64,000 nt of DNA from Myrica gale (Eukaryota > Streptophyta > Magnoliopsida > Fagales > Myricaceae). The position numbers were made by a program, and so were the translations under genes. This document shows positions 12,093-23,849 of the stretch, piece by piece. The stretch covers positions 3,358,001-3,422,000 of the forward strand of contig OZ005604.1 of assembly GCA_963930655.1 (NCBI GenBank), in the 5' to 3' direction. How positions within the stretch are numbered: the stretch's first letter is position 1; every line of letters begins with the position of its first letter. The notes below the pieces were generated by a model. The model did no database searches. It was not told the origin of the DNA and was given only the letters and a program-made list of their open reading frames with translations.

Positions 12093-13434
12093 AATACCAC
12101 TTGTTTCAGAAAAAATATAATAACAAAAGGCTTAAAATTACTAATACAATCCTTGCAGTATATATCCACTTTTAATAAACCAATCACTGGGGTATAACTT
12201 TGAATATGTCAATTTTTGTGGTTTATTAACTAAAATGTAAAGAAAGGAAAAAAAAATTCCTTTAATTGGGCTGTCAGCCATAAATTGGGTTGGCGTTCTC
12301 TCGCTTTTAACGTGCACGCCATCTTTTTCTTTTGGATAGTTTGGGGCAAAGCCTAGGAAGGATATAATTAAATGGGAGCAGCAGAAATGAATTACAAAAC
12401 TCATCGACCACTGATCAATTCTCTTCCAACTTAGCGCACGCTCGCTCGTTCGGTTCGCTTTTGATAAGTGGGATTCATCCCAAAAAAAAAAAAGCCACAA
12501 AATCAGCCCTCGCATTGTCTGCGGCATGCCATCGTACTCCTTTTCTTGGTCCACAGAGTATAGTGGGTACTGTAAACTGGAAATCAAACGTTAAAAGAAG
12601 ACCAAGATACAGGACCCATTACAAAGAAACAGCTTCTAGGAACTTCGCTGGGCCTGGTTCAGGAGTGTAGAAAGAATCACTGGGCGTCGTTTTGACAACC
12701 AGCTCCCTAGCTGCTAACGGCTAAGACTTGTGCCCCTATGTATTTGTCGCAACTTTCTCCAGCAAGCTTCATCGCTGGAGTTGCCTCTCCTAGCTGATTA
12801 GGCCCAAGAACTCTATCGAACCAATAAAGGCCTAATTGACCAACATTCCTCCTACCATCTGGGCTTAGAGCCTCTTGCAAGGTAGCATGTTGTCTTTTTC
12901 TTTTTCAAGGTGCAGACATCGGAATATCCGGTTATCATCATGAATAAACATAGGGGGAGAGAGAAGGCATTATAAGCGGGACCTAGAAATCCATAACTTG
13001 AAATGATTAATATTTTTTTGTTTGTTTAAAAGGATGCTTTTATTGAAAATATTTTATTTATAGGCAACATAGATAGACATACTCTAACGTCCTTCATTTA
13101 TTTAACGAGCCAAATGCTTCATTTTATTACATGAAGCAAAATAAAGTATATATAGTTTTATTAATAATTATTTTCGTTCTTGCTTTTATATAACTTGTCA
13201 ATAATATTGCACATTTTCACAATATGAAAAATAGAAGAAACCGATTGAGACTGATTTGCTTAATAGTCAGAAAATTTTAGAAATTGTATCAATTTGAATA
13301 AAAATTGGTATAATATGTCTTTAAGATTTATGAGATACTACGTACCCTCTTATAGTTTCTCAAAAAGGAAAAAAAAGGACAAAATCAAAATATGAAAGTA
13401 TGTAATTTTATAGGAAACCCAAATAGTACTTGGT
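12093..13434. other. AT-rich spacer without recognised features
   Basis: No coding exon, repeat end or RNA gene was recognised here. A 148-codon open frame on the minus strand (12141-12587) has no family-like motif and looks like chance. Confidence 0.4.
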
Positions 13435-13650
13435 AGAAAAATTGACAATTTGGTCACTAAGTTTATACCACGCTGACAATTTAGTCACTAGGCTTCATTT
13501 GTTTACTTTATGGTCAATGAGTTTATCCCCGTGTGACGATCTAGTCCTACTGTCACTCTTCTGTTTGCTCTTCTAACGGAATCCACGAACACGTCAGCAT
13601 CTTTGTCAGCTCACCTTCATTAATCCACGTCAGCAGCCTAGTAAAGCTCT
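13435..13650. repeat. Orphan MULE-like terminal sequence
   Basis: The stretch repeats the phrase 'caatttggtcacta' then 'caatttagtcactagg' and moves into CACGTCAGCA-type motifs. In style (a short iterated opening followed by GC-rich sequence) it resembles the long terminal repeats of plant Mutator-like elements. I found no partner end and no target duplication, so this may be a single end of a rearranged element. It lies just left of the captured-gene block at 13.9-17.6 kb. Confidence 0.33.
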
Positions 13651-13948
13651 AGATTGTAAAACGACGCGGTTTTGGATTCATGGAAAAAATACGCGCCCTC
13701 GTTTCCTGCTAATCTTCCCGCGTGAATACTCATCGCTCTCTTTGTGTGATGACAATAATGACAACAACCCAACTTACGCTATCAGAGACGAGGAATCTTC
13801 TGAAGAAGAAGAAGAAGTTGCTGACAATATGGAGAAAGACTCATTGTTTTGATTTCCAAAAAAGGATAAAAATGTCTTAAGCAGCCTTAACTCTTTGGTT
13901 CTTTTCTCTCAACAATATCTCGATTCTTCCTCACCTTTCTACCATATT

Positions 13949-14135
13949 TTCACGAGTTCGGTTAGAATAGGAAGGTGTTAAACTGCTAGGTTACGGGGGA
14001 ACGACTCCGATTCATCCCTTCGAATCTGACGGTCCTCAGCGTAAGTGACGAAATCCGGACCGAGACCCGCGTGTTTTACTGAATTCATGCCGACGACCCG
14101 GTTTTCTCATTAATTCCTTCTCTCTCAGCACTCTC
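13949..14135 (+). repeat. Left arm of a diverged inverted repeat
   Basis: This arm, opening cgagttcggttagaata, is a diverged inverted copy of about 17400-17597. Shared islands in order are cgagttcggttagaata, gttacgggggaac, cggtcctcagc, acccgcgtg and gccgacgacccggtttt. The arms look about 70-75 % alike by eye. They resemble duplicated promoter or leader sequence, because each is followed by gene pieces reading away from it into the enclosed segment. I found no target duplication outside the arms, so I do not call it a transposon with certainty. Confidence 0.6.
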
Positions 14136-14208
14136 CCTCCCCCGATCCCCTTTGCTCTCTCCCTCCCCAGAACCAACGTTACTGATGCTTCCCGGTGAAT
14201 TTCAGAGT

Positions 14209-14651
14209 CCTCTGTCCCTAGTGGTTACTTGATTGTTGAGGCTAATGGGGGTCTTAATCAGCAACGCTCTGCGTTATGTTATTCTTCTGTAGGAGTTCAA
14301 TTTTCATGATTTTTGTGTCTTTGGATAAACCTAAAAGGATTTACGCATCGTGCCTCCCCCTTTCCCAAAAAAAAAAGAAAAGAAAAGAAAAAACACTAAA
14401 AGGGGTGTCGACCAAAACAAAAATAGAAATTAAACGGGGCACTAATACCTGCTAGATACCAATAATGCAATAAGTTTTTTTTATAAGACCAATAATACAA
14501 TAAGTTGGTGTTCATGTATCTCTATTTATGCACATATTTGTTCTAATAATCTTTTTGGTAGATCTGCAATGTTGTGGCGGCAGCTAGACTTCTGAATGCG
14601 ATTCTAGTTATCCCTCGATTTGATTTCCATAGAGTTTGGAGGGATTCAAGG
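14209..14651 (+). pseudogene. O-fucosyltransferase gene fragment (GT65/PF10250 type)
   Basis: Two exon-like pieces encode the nucleotide-sugar-binding start of the plant O-fucosyltransferase family, Golgi enzymes that transfer fucose to protein or glycan acceptors. The first (about 14209-14272) reads PSGYLIVEANGGLNQQRSA. The second (14562-14651) reads [20 protein letters not shown], then [10 protein letters not shown], and ends at a GTACCT donor. This is the family's GGLNQQR ... NATLVIP block. The exon junction is faulty: the first piece ends TCTGCG then TTATG, so the only nearby GT would put the second piece out of frame. None of the other exons (the usual DIYDEDxFI stretch onward) is present. 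It is a stranded fragment, probably moved here with the surrounding inverted-repeat segment. Confidence 0.7.
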
Positions 14652-15377
14652 TACCTAAGTTACTTGTCCTATAACATCTTTTTGTAGGGGTGCTTAAGCA
14701 ATTTTTATATGAATACCTTGTTGCTAATATCTTGCTTCCCTACTAAATGAAATATCTGGTATAAAGATGAGAACCACCTTTGGTGGAATGAAGTCTTGGA
14801 TCTGTTCTCAGTATTGACCCCGAAGAAATATTCTATGACTTGGCAAACATGATACAATTCAGTATTTTTTTACTGTAGCCTGCAAGGGTTCTAGTTATCT
14901 TTAGCAATACTATGAGAATTCTTTATGGTAATAGGAATTTCCTGCAAAGAGTTTTTCCTTTGTGCCCCTCTAGAGAAATTAATTGGTTTTCATAATGTTA
15001 TATTAACTATATGATTAAAGCTCTAAGGTGGTGCCTTGCCTTGAGCTCTTGTGTGGTCCGTATGTTATTACTTGTATGATTCATTGTTGGACAAATTGAT
15101 ATGGTCAACATGTGTGTTCCACGATGAAGTTGGGAGTGTCAAATCCTTAAGCAATCAGAGATGGCCCTAGGTCTAACACGCTCTCCCTTTTAATGTACTT
15201 GATGAGTCTTGCTCTCAAGTGGTGGAATTCGTGTCTCACCATATGCTGTCAGCCAAATAGAATGATACAGGCAAAACAATAGGATTGCTCTTCTAAATTG
15301 ACTGTGTTTTCTGTTCTAATGACCTTGTGTTATGTTACTTGTTTTAGAAACATTTGATGATGCGTTCTCTGTTTCAG

Positions 15378-15485
15378 GAGTCCAAATCTTGGTGGATTCC
15401 AAAGCCAATGACAACTTTCAGTTTTTGGCTGCCCGTCCTAAAGTATCAGATTCAAGTTGTGAGCCGAATGCTTTTTGGTGTCCTT
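15378..15485 (+). other. Exon-like segment of unknown origin
   Basis: After a good acceptor (tgtttcag, ending 15377) the sequence reads GVQILVDSKANDNFQFLAAR in one frame, continuing PKVSDSSCEPNAFWC before a stop near 15507. The composition and the acceptor look like a real exon, but I do not recognise the protein. It lies between the O-fucosyltransferase and RraA-like pieces and may be a third captured fragment. Confidence 0.35.
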
Positions 15486-16335
15486 ATGATTCTTCCTACC
15501 ACTTGTAGGAGCTGTCTTTTTTTACCCCCATTTGGGGGTCTGGTGAAATGAAAGGATTTTGGACCCAGAAAGGCCAGGAAGAAGTGAATTGTAATGGGAA
15601 GCTGTTGTATTTTATAGCAATAAACATTTGCTCCTTTATCATCCTGTCTCTGCTGAAAATGATAAAAAAAGATCAATTGGTTGGTGTTATCGTTGAATGT
15701 ACTTGTCTTTTCCTGATTCTCTGATACACATTCTGCTTGGTAGGCCATTACCTCAGCGAGTGTTTTCATCAAAAGTTAAGTTATTTGCTTGAATCCTCGA
15801 ACAAAAAAATGGGCCATCAAAGCTATTCTTTCAACGACGTCTTAGTTCAAGTACTGCACTATTTACCATCTATGCTTACATTCCATCCACATCCCATCTT
15901 GCAAAACGAAATAAACAAGGAACTTGAAGTCTGCTGATTGTCTAATTATGTTCGCACTAAAAGGAGTACATAAACCACTATTACAATAGATTTGATACAT
16001 CACAAATATTTTACATTGACTACCATTACCCTACCTAAACTACCAATACATTACATAATATAAACTTGAAACATCGTCCCACACTTCACAAAAATTGCAA
16101 CATAATCAACAACCCAATTACAATTTTACAATATGAAAAAGGGAAGTTTCAGGTTACTGAAGCCTAAGAGGAGGATATTGCCGACACAGGTTAACGCAAC
16201 TGCTTATGCGCCAAGCTTTTGTTTGGCTTGAAGATATTTGCAACGACACACAGCTCAAAATTTGGAAGACTCAGTAATCCACTTCCAGTCTTCTTTGTGT
16301 GTAGGATAAACCAGAAGCACAAATTTTCACAAACT

Positions 16336-16544
16336 TCAGGAACTTATTCTTGTCCCAGCAAAGGTGATTGGAACGTGCTTCTCTCCATTACCTTTCTTGT
16401 TGGCTTTCATTGGATGAGAGGCCAGAGCCCTCACCACAATGTCACAACCATTGATCTCATCGACATCCCTTATACAGCCATTTACAACTATTCCTGCCCA
16501 TCCATTATTCTGAGCTTGAACCGCAGCCATTGATCCTGAACACA
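16336..16544 (-). pseudogene. RraA-like (HMG aldolase / RNase E inhibitor-like) gene fragment
   Basis: On the minus strand an acceptor (tgttcag) opens a piece reading MAAVQAQNNGWAGIVVNGCI, then RDVDEINGCDIVVRALASHP and MKANKKGNGEKHVPITFAGT. This is the central to C-terminal block of plant RraA-like proteins, annotated as putative 4-hydroxy-4-methyl-2-oxoglutarate aldolase, with the family's GxVVxGxIRD motif. The usual GVRALASHP is VVRALASHP here. The N-terminal third (substrate-loop region, GGGSLR) is missing, and after AGTRIS the frame closes instead of giving the expected C-terminal DGEWLYADTDG. It is therefore a truncated copy. The right arm of the inverted repeat (17.4-17.6 kb) lies upstream of it as a promoter would. 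Confidence 0.7.
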
Positions 16545-17399
16545 TTCCAGTTAAGACAAACATTGTATAATTAGAAGCAGATATCAAAACTACATCGAAC
16601 TGAATTTTGGCAAAATATATCTAACTAAGGGATTTCACCAAATTAGCAGCTAGATTGTATGGTAGGTTTAGATGGTGATAGCAGAGGACGCGATTGGAGG
16701 CTTTCACAATTGCATATCCATCCAATCCACCAAAAATAACAATTGCAAAACCAAACATGCAGAGAAGCACCAGCCTTAATTTTCTCCTAAAGTGGATTTT
16801 CTTTATCTATGATCATTTTAAGATGCCTTCAATCACTTTTTCAAAGTATAAGAAAAACCCAAAAAGTGTGACTAGGAAGAAAGCTCTTAGAAAAGAACAA
16901 CAAGGGAAATAAAGCAACACAGTAGCACGTGAACAATTCAAAGTGAATAGGTTAACAATAGACTCTATCTTCTATCATTGAGCAAATACTTAACAAACTA
17001 GAACAAAATTTTGAAAATAGACAAATAATTCATCACAGGACCAAATAAACAAAAATCTCCATGCAGTTGAGCATATACGACAACTTTGCCAAAAAGTAAC
17101 ATTATCAGATCGACGGAACCAAAATATAACGAATATCATACAGAAAGAAAGCGAACAAATTATCAGATCGACGGAGAAAAAAAAACTCTGGCAAAGAAAA
17201 AACAACGTCTAGAATTCGACACTTATACACATACAGATCTGCGAAGAAACCAAGAAAACAAAATAAATCAGATGGCAGAGTCGTGGAGAGGTACCTCATA
17301 AACCAATGACGAAGAAGGATCGGAGGTGATGCAAGTCCAAGTCGCTGTGTTAGGAGTCTTTGCGATGTGTGTGAGTGAGAGAGGGCGAGAGAGGTAGAG

Positions 17400-17597
17400 G
17401 GAGCGTGTTCAAGAAGATGCTGAAAACCGGGTCGTCGGCAACCATTCGGTAAATCACGCGGGTCACTCGGTTCGGATTTTATCATTAATGAGCTGCGGCT
17501 GAGGACCGTTGGATTTCCGGAATTTAATCCGGGCCGTTCCCCCGTAACTCAGTATTTTATCCCCACCGTATTCTAACCGAACTCGAAGAAGAGAAAC
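17400..17597 (-). repeat. Right arm of the diverged inverted repeat
   Basis: This is the mirror copy of 13949-14135, ending ...ctaaccgaactcg at 17597. It contains the same ordered islands in reverse complement (aaaaccgggtcgtcggc, cacgcgggt, gctgaggaccgtt, gttcccccgtaac). It stands 5' to the minus-strand RraA-like piece. Confidence 0.6.
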
Positions 17598-19223
17598 GTG
17601 AAGTTTAGAGGTTGAAGGAAGTTGTCTACTCCTTCATCGAAGGAGCTTCATTATGTAACATAAACAAGTACAGAGAAGCGTGTAAATTATTTTTTTGAAA
17701 TACTGCAGCTTAAGAAGTGTATGTACGTGCTTATGGACATCACACGGGTACCAAGTTGAGCTGTTGGGGAATTCTACCTCTCTCTCTCTCTTTTTTTTTT
17801 AAGTTGGGAGTTCTCCTTCAAGTACAAAATGTTCGTGTTTTTTGGTTACTAACTACCACAACTTCTTTCACTATAAATTAATCAATTAATTACAATTTAT
17901 TCTCTCAAACTATTGTCCTAATCTCAAAAAACCCCTTAATCTTTAACTCGTGACGACTCACCTCCGATTTATATCTATATTTACGATTCAGTTTCTCACC
18001 CTGATTTTCCTGTTATGTGTGATGTTTTCATGATTGTAGGCATGGGCAATTTGGTACCTTTGCGCAAGGAGGATCCTACTGTTGCTCAGATAAAAAAAGT
18101 GCCACACGGGAAAAATAGGGTAAGGAACTGAATCATACACTACAAGAAACTTGCTCATCAACGATCGGAACAAAAGTTCATAAAGGAAAATGTTCGTGTT
18201 TTTTTGGATACTTGACTTTGCTTTCCTAACAAATTGAGAGACACGATCAGGCTGTACTAGGATTTTACGTTGTCTGGTTTGTAATAATTTTCTGATTTGC
18301 ACAGCTCAGAAGTCCATTGATGTTATATGGTGCTAATATGGGTGCAATCATGATAAAGGGCGCGCAGTTATTAATTAGATATGTGTAATCATTGTCAGAG
18401 TTGATAAGACAAGAACAAACATACGAAAGAAGGAGAACTTAATGTTCTTTTAAAAATGGATGTTATGGTCAGCTCTCTAGCTTGCATCATGACTGGAGCG
18501 ATATTAGCGATCAACAATTTATCTCCCCTTTTAGCATCCAGTAATTTGAGGATTTTTCTACCTAAAAGTAAAGAGAAAATTTTATGTTTTCGTGTCCTAT
18601 TGAATTAAGAATTTTCTCTTACCCAAACAAAAACTAAGAATTTAGGCTTCTTCCCTCTCATACGCTGTGCTGTACCCGCAGGGAAGAGGAAGGTGTGATC
18701 ACAGCCATTTCATCAATGTGGTTGCCACTTGCCATATCATCTACGTCGCATGTCATGTATATATGCTCCTATAACTTTCCTCCTCAAGCCCTAGTCTTCC
18801 CAAAAAGCTATAGGTAATTAGTTCGGTTCTCCAATTAAGCCCGGTTTTCCATACGAACAGCTTCTTTTCTATTCCCGGTCCCAGCATTTCCTGCGTGCCG
18901 TGGGCACTACTAAACCGACTTTTTTCTTCTCACATTAGCTTACCGCTCTCCCGTCTCTTCACTTCTTTGGATCCCACACCCCCCGCCCCCTTCTCTCCCC
19001 CTCTCTCCTCCCCTCTCTTCCCAGAATTCCTATGTATAGCCTCTTTAAGTTCTACTGTTGTGATATTAGCCCAGTTCTAAAGCAGTAGCAGCTTGAAAGA
19101 GAATAAAAGATTTTTTTGTTTCTTCTTGTTGTTCTGCAATTTGAAAGAGCTTGTGTTTGTTTTCCTTTCTTTTCTTTCTTCTCCTTCTCGGGTAAACAAG
19201 TTTGCTTCAACAGCTTAAGGGAC
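17598..19223. promoter_or_regulatory. Upstream region and leader of the YABBY5-type gene
   Basis: No coding exon was recognised. The last 350 bases before the YABBY start are pyrimidine-rich (CT runs around 18955-19020), as in many plant 5' leaders. Around 17880-18000 there is a stretch (ctcaaaaaaccccttaatc, ttaactcgtgacgactcacctcc) that resembles the MULE end at 6311, but no partner end was found. Confidence 0.35.
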
Positions 19224-22200
19224 ATGTCGAGCTGCATCGATGTTGCGCCTGAACAACTCTGCTACATCCCCTGCAACTTTTGCAATATTGTTCTTGCGGT
19301 ATCCGTAATTTGAGAACTCTTCCCCTGGAGATCTGCTTTTCAGCTCTTATAACTGCCCACTGATCAGAATCTATTTATCTTTGTCTGATTGTGTAGTTTC
19401 TTTCTTATATGCACATCTGAGGAGAAAGAACATTTTAAGGTCCTCAAAAAAGCTAGTTTTAGCTTTTATGATCAGTTTGTTGTGATGTTTTCTTCCAGAA
19501 ACCCATATATTGTATTTCTGGGTTTCTTCCCCCCCCCCCCTACAGTCAGGTCTCCATCGTCGGACTTTTCTTTCCCTTGTTTCTTTTGCAGTAAAAAAAG
19601 TCATATCTGGAGGTCCTGAAGTGCTCAAGACCACGGGGGGAGAGAATTATTGGTTTATGGTGTTGTTTTAGTAAATACGGGTTTTAAAACGTCAAATGGT
19701 TGATAAACTGATGAGGACAAGCCCTTCGCCCTTGGATTTCCTCCTCCTGTCTGTGAATTACCTTTCCCAGTTGTCCTTACAAACAGTGGCAGTCGCGGAG
19801 CCAGAAGTTGTGTATAGGGGGGGCAGAAACGAAATTTTTTTAAAATAATATGATTAAAAATAAATATTAAATATTATGCGAAAAAAAATTTTTAAATAAG
19901 ATTTCAATATATCAATATTTTTTAATAACTGAAGACAAATATGCAAAAAAAAAAAATTAGGAGGGAGGGGGGGCACGAATTAATATAGGGAGGGGTAGGA
20001 TGTAAGGATACTCATAAATTTTTTTTTTTTTTTTAGAACTGAGGGGTGGGGGGGCAGCTGCCCCCCGCGCCCCCCCCTTCCCTCCGCCCCTGCTTACAAA
20101 AGGCACTGCACCACCTGAGGGCTGTGCAAACCAAACCTCTCTAGCTGAGGGAAATAAACATGAAGATCTCAGTTGAATTATTTCCTGAACAACACTTCCG
20201 ATCGAAAAGAGAGAAACAAAATACGCCTCCTAGGGTTTCTTTTCAAACTGTGTCTTCACTAAAAAGGCCAAATTAATTTCAGAACCACTTCCTGTGGGAA
20301 AGAAATTAAAGACCCTTGCTTGGTAGACCCATGAGCTTTTTATGGCCTATTTCTTGTGATCCTGTTTCATTTCTTTGGATTCATAAAGTTTTAGTTTAAA
20401 ATCAGCTTCTGATCCGATTTTTCTTTCTAGTAGTTTTTCTTTCTGAGTTGATATATATTGGATGAAATCTAATGATTTGTTTGGGGGAGTTTTTGCAGGT
20501 AAGTGTTCCATGCAGTAACCTGTTTGACATCGTGACGGTCCGATGCGGGCACTGTACGAATCTATGGTCCGTGAACATGGCCGCCGCGTTTCAGTCACTG
20601 TCATGGCAAGATGTTCAGGTGCTACCTTGCTTTTAATATCAACACAAACACCCACACAGTTCCAGCTTGTTTTTAGGGCGTTGATAGCCCTCTGAAACCT
20701 ACGGGATGTGGGTTTAATTATTTCGTTTTAGAAAATCTGAAGCCTTCAGGATCTTTGCGCTGCGCAGCTCGAGCACTTCAAAGCATTTTTTCTCTGCAAA
20801 GTGGTTGGTTGCAGTACTGAAACTCTAGCAATCAGCCGCCGGAAGGAAAACTTTTTTTTTTCCTGTAGACCAAAACCTATTATTTTTGCCTTTTTATGGA
20901 GGCGTCAGGATATGGTGCTGACCCATCAAAGGGCAACCAAGTTTGAACTTGAAAAACAAAAAAGATGTCTTGAGCCGCTTTTTCAATTAAAAAATATGCT
21001 ACTTCGATTTGATTGACAAGTAGGGCTCCAAGGTTTAATGATTTCTTTTCAGGAAACTTGTCTTCGACTGTGGAAACAGTCCCTTAAAATCCATATTTCA
21101 CAACTGTCAATCTGGGTTTCATATGCTTTGTTTCATACCATAACATTCTAACTGATTTTAGTCTTCCAATTACGGGTTTATCTCACCCTCTCTCGCAGAA
21201 AGCTTCATTTCATTTCTTTTAGATCTCTCTCTCTCTCTCTCTGTGCGTAATTTCTCAAGGTTATGCAGATGAGCTAATATGTATCGCTTTTGGTTCTCTT
21301 TTTATCGGTTGGATAATATCAAGTCGAAGAAGAAAATATAGCCTGTGCCACCATTTGTAGTCCACATATACGCAGAAAAACAATAGAGGAGAGACGAACT
21401 GGGGGAGAATAAAATCCTCCTTTCTTTTATCAGTGGGTTTCACTGAACAAACGATAATCACTAGAGTTCTTGACTTCCTTTTTCCTTTGTGGTACTCTCA
21501 AGGCACCGAACTACACCGCAGCGGATTACGGGATTGACTCAGGCTCATCTTCCAAATGCCACAACAAGATGGCAATCCGAGGACACACTACAATTGCCAG
21601 TGAGGAAAGGGTCGTGAATCGACGTGAGCACCCATCTATCCAATATTTTATATGCTTCTTATGATTCTCATTATATTTTTTATTATTAATTTGTCCATGA
21701 GCTGTTATTTTCCATTTCAGCTCCCGAGAAAAGGCAGCGTGTACCATCTGCATACAACCAGTTTATAAAGTAACGTTTCTATTGGCAATGTTCTATTGAG
21801 TTTCTTTTTATCCTTTGGTCAAATCACGTACTCCCTAGTTTCTCATGTCAGACTATAATAATATAATTTCATATATAGAGAGGAGATCCAGAGGATCAAG
21901 GCCAATAATCCAGATATTAGCCATAGAGAGGCATTTAGCACTGCTGCAAAAAATGTAAGCTAGGGGAGTTGCATTCTTACTTTATCTCTTGTTCCTTCAT
22001 TTTTCTCTCTTTCTGCATATTAATGATTTACAATAAAACCTCTTTAATGTCGCAGTGGGCACACTTTCCTCATATTCATTTCGGGCTGATGCTGGAGAGC
22101 AACACTCAGTCTAAGTTGGACAATGTAAGTTAGATCTAGAAAAGAGGTAAAAAAAATCCCCTCGTAAATTCTAGGTTTATATGATCGAACGCCTGATGTT

Positions 22201-22538
22201 GACTGTTGCGATTGGGAGGAAGACTGGAAGACAGTCTTCGATTGAATTTTTTTTTTCCTCCTTCTCTACGGCTCTCTCCCATAGAAGTGAAACCCTATTT
22301 CCTGTGCTAGGATTTCTTTTACCTTACTTATGTTGGCTACCTAGTAATTTATATTTTGTAAGCGGGCTACTTGATAATTAAATTCTCTATATATGCTAAT
22401 CCGTAGTCGGGGACATTTGATGCATATTGGACCTTTTACCAAACTCGCATTTCTGATATATTCCCTATTCCCCCCGTTGATTTTCAACAGGGCTCTGAGA
22501 AGCATCTGCTGCCAAGGGCTGCACTGCTGAACAAATGA
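19224..22538 (+). CDS. YAB5: YABBY transcription factor, YABBY5 type, complete
   Basis: This gene encodes a 185-aa nuclear DNA-binding protein of the plant-only YABBY family, which sets abaxial identity and blade outgrowth in leaves and flower organs. The seven exons are 19224-19298, 20499-20618, 21503-21623, 21721-21769, 21879-21954, 22056-22124 and 22491-22538, all with GT-AG borders and matching phases. The C2C2 zinc finger uses CNFC (residues 17-20) and CGHC (41-44), split by intron 1 as in other YABBY genes. The HMG-like YABBY domain spans about 104-155 ([20 protein letters not shown], then [20 protein letters not shown]). [14 protein letters not shown] and a tail ending RAALLNK point to the YAB5 clade rather than FIL/YAB3, CRC, INO or YAB2. 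Exon 1 simply runs into a stop within intron 1 if unspliced. Intron 1 holds a 309-bp hAT MITE. I see no damage; it looks functional. Confidence 0.95.
19784..20092. mobile_element. 309-bp hAT-type MITE in YABBY5 intron 1
   Basis: The element begins CAGTGGCAGTCGCGGAG and ends CTCCGCCCCTG, with a perfect 8-bp target duplication cttacaaa on both sides (19776-19783 and 20093-20100). The arms carry runs of G and C (ggggggcagctgcccccc) around an AT-rich core. Eight-base duplications and CAG...CTG ends indicate the hAT superfamily. It shares the block ttaaataataatatgatta-like AT core and GC arms with the 828-bp element at 58913. It sits 485 bp after exon 1 and does not touch splice sites. Confidence 0.82.
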
Positions 22539-23849
22539 AGGCCGTCATGGACTCGTGATTCTTCATGACAACTTCAGGGTTCTATGCTCTTCGAGTACAC
22601 AAAAGCCTCGACTTCACTTTGTTTGAAAGGAATTTAACTTTATCCTGCTTCATTGTATTTGCGAGTACAATTTACTTAGGGATTATATTTCCGTGAGCTC
22701 AAGCAAGTAGGCTACTTTATCCGCCATCTTCATCGATCTTCCACTTCCTTAATTTCTAGTTATCGATTTGTTAGGTTCTCATATAGTTGTCCATCGTGAG
22801 GAAGGGTTATTAAGCAAACTAACATAAACAGAAGATGTACAACTACGTACGGACTGTATCCTGCTATCCTAAACAGGCCTAATTGGAACAGTAAGATTAA
22901 AAAGATCTCAAGGTTTCAAGTTGTAAGGAGTTCAGGGTTCTGCATGCAGATTGGAAATATGTGTAAGAAGAAGTTCTTGATTCTAGTCTACACAAACTTT
23001 AACGGTCTTCTTGACTTACTTATGATTACTTCTTCTCCATATAGCAAAATTTTATTTTATTTTTTCAATAAAAAGACTTCTTAACCTGTCCTCTTCAACT
23101 ATATTTAATAGGAACTCCCTCCATTCGTGACCATGTAGATGTTGCTCGAAAATTAACTGTCCATTGTACTTATTCCATCTAATAATTTAAGCATATTTAA
23201 TAGGTCTTTGATATGTTCTAAACTTAAGATATAGTGTACGTACATAAGACCAAAAAGTTGATTTGAGATCTCACTGTCAACTTTTTGACCTACCTCTAGC
23301 TTCCCTCAAGGAAAAGTACTACCAACCACTTTCTCAACCATAGTATTTAGATTACATTGGTAATATATATAAAAAGAAAACTGAAATTATGATATCTATC
23401 AAAAAATTTGAAGCAAGTTGAATCGATCATTGACATGCATGCATATGCTTACCAATACCATTAGACAAGCAGCATATTTTAATTAGTTGACGTAAAGAAT
23501 GCCAAAGAGGCATTTGAAAACCTAAACGAAGTACAAATTTTTTGCACAATTGTTCTGAACTTTTTTCGGGTAAATGGTACGTAGTTTTATCAATCACAAA
23601 ATTCAAGGTATACAATAAGTTTAGAACAAGCAGGGGGTTTACTTAATAACCCTTGAGCACTAAATCATTGAACAAGCATAATGATAAAAAAAATTAGTTG
23701 GCATAACCAAGACACATATACCATAAACGGCATACTCTAAGGGGACTTCACATGGTTAGATTCGTGTTAGCTTTTTCCCTTGTTGCCTTCATCTCATAAA
23801 GGCTTTGTTCATTTGCAAGAGTGAAACGAACAAGGCTTAAGCTTCCCAT
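22539..23849. other. 3' flank of YABBY5 and spacer
   Basis: The first 150-200 bases are probably the YABBY5 3' untranslated region. No further gene, RNA or repeat end was recognised. Confidence 0.4.

Noticed and set aside
12141-12587. A 148-codon minus-strand open frame
   Set aside because: It has no recognisable domain, no splice context and ordinary AT-rich surroundings.
17086-17485. Basic open frames on both strands upstream of the RraA-like piece
   Set aside because: They lack motifs and do not supply the missing N-terminus of the RraA-like protein.
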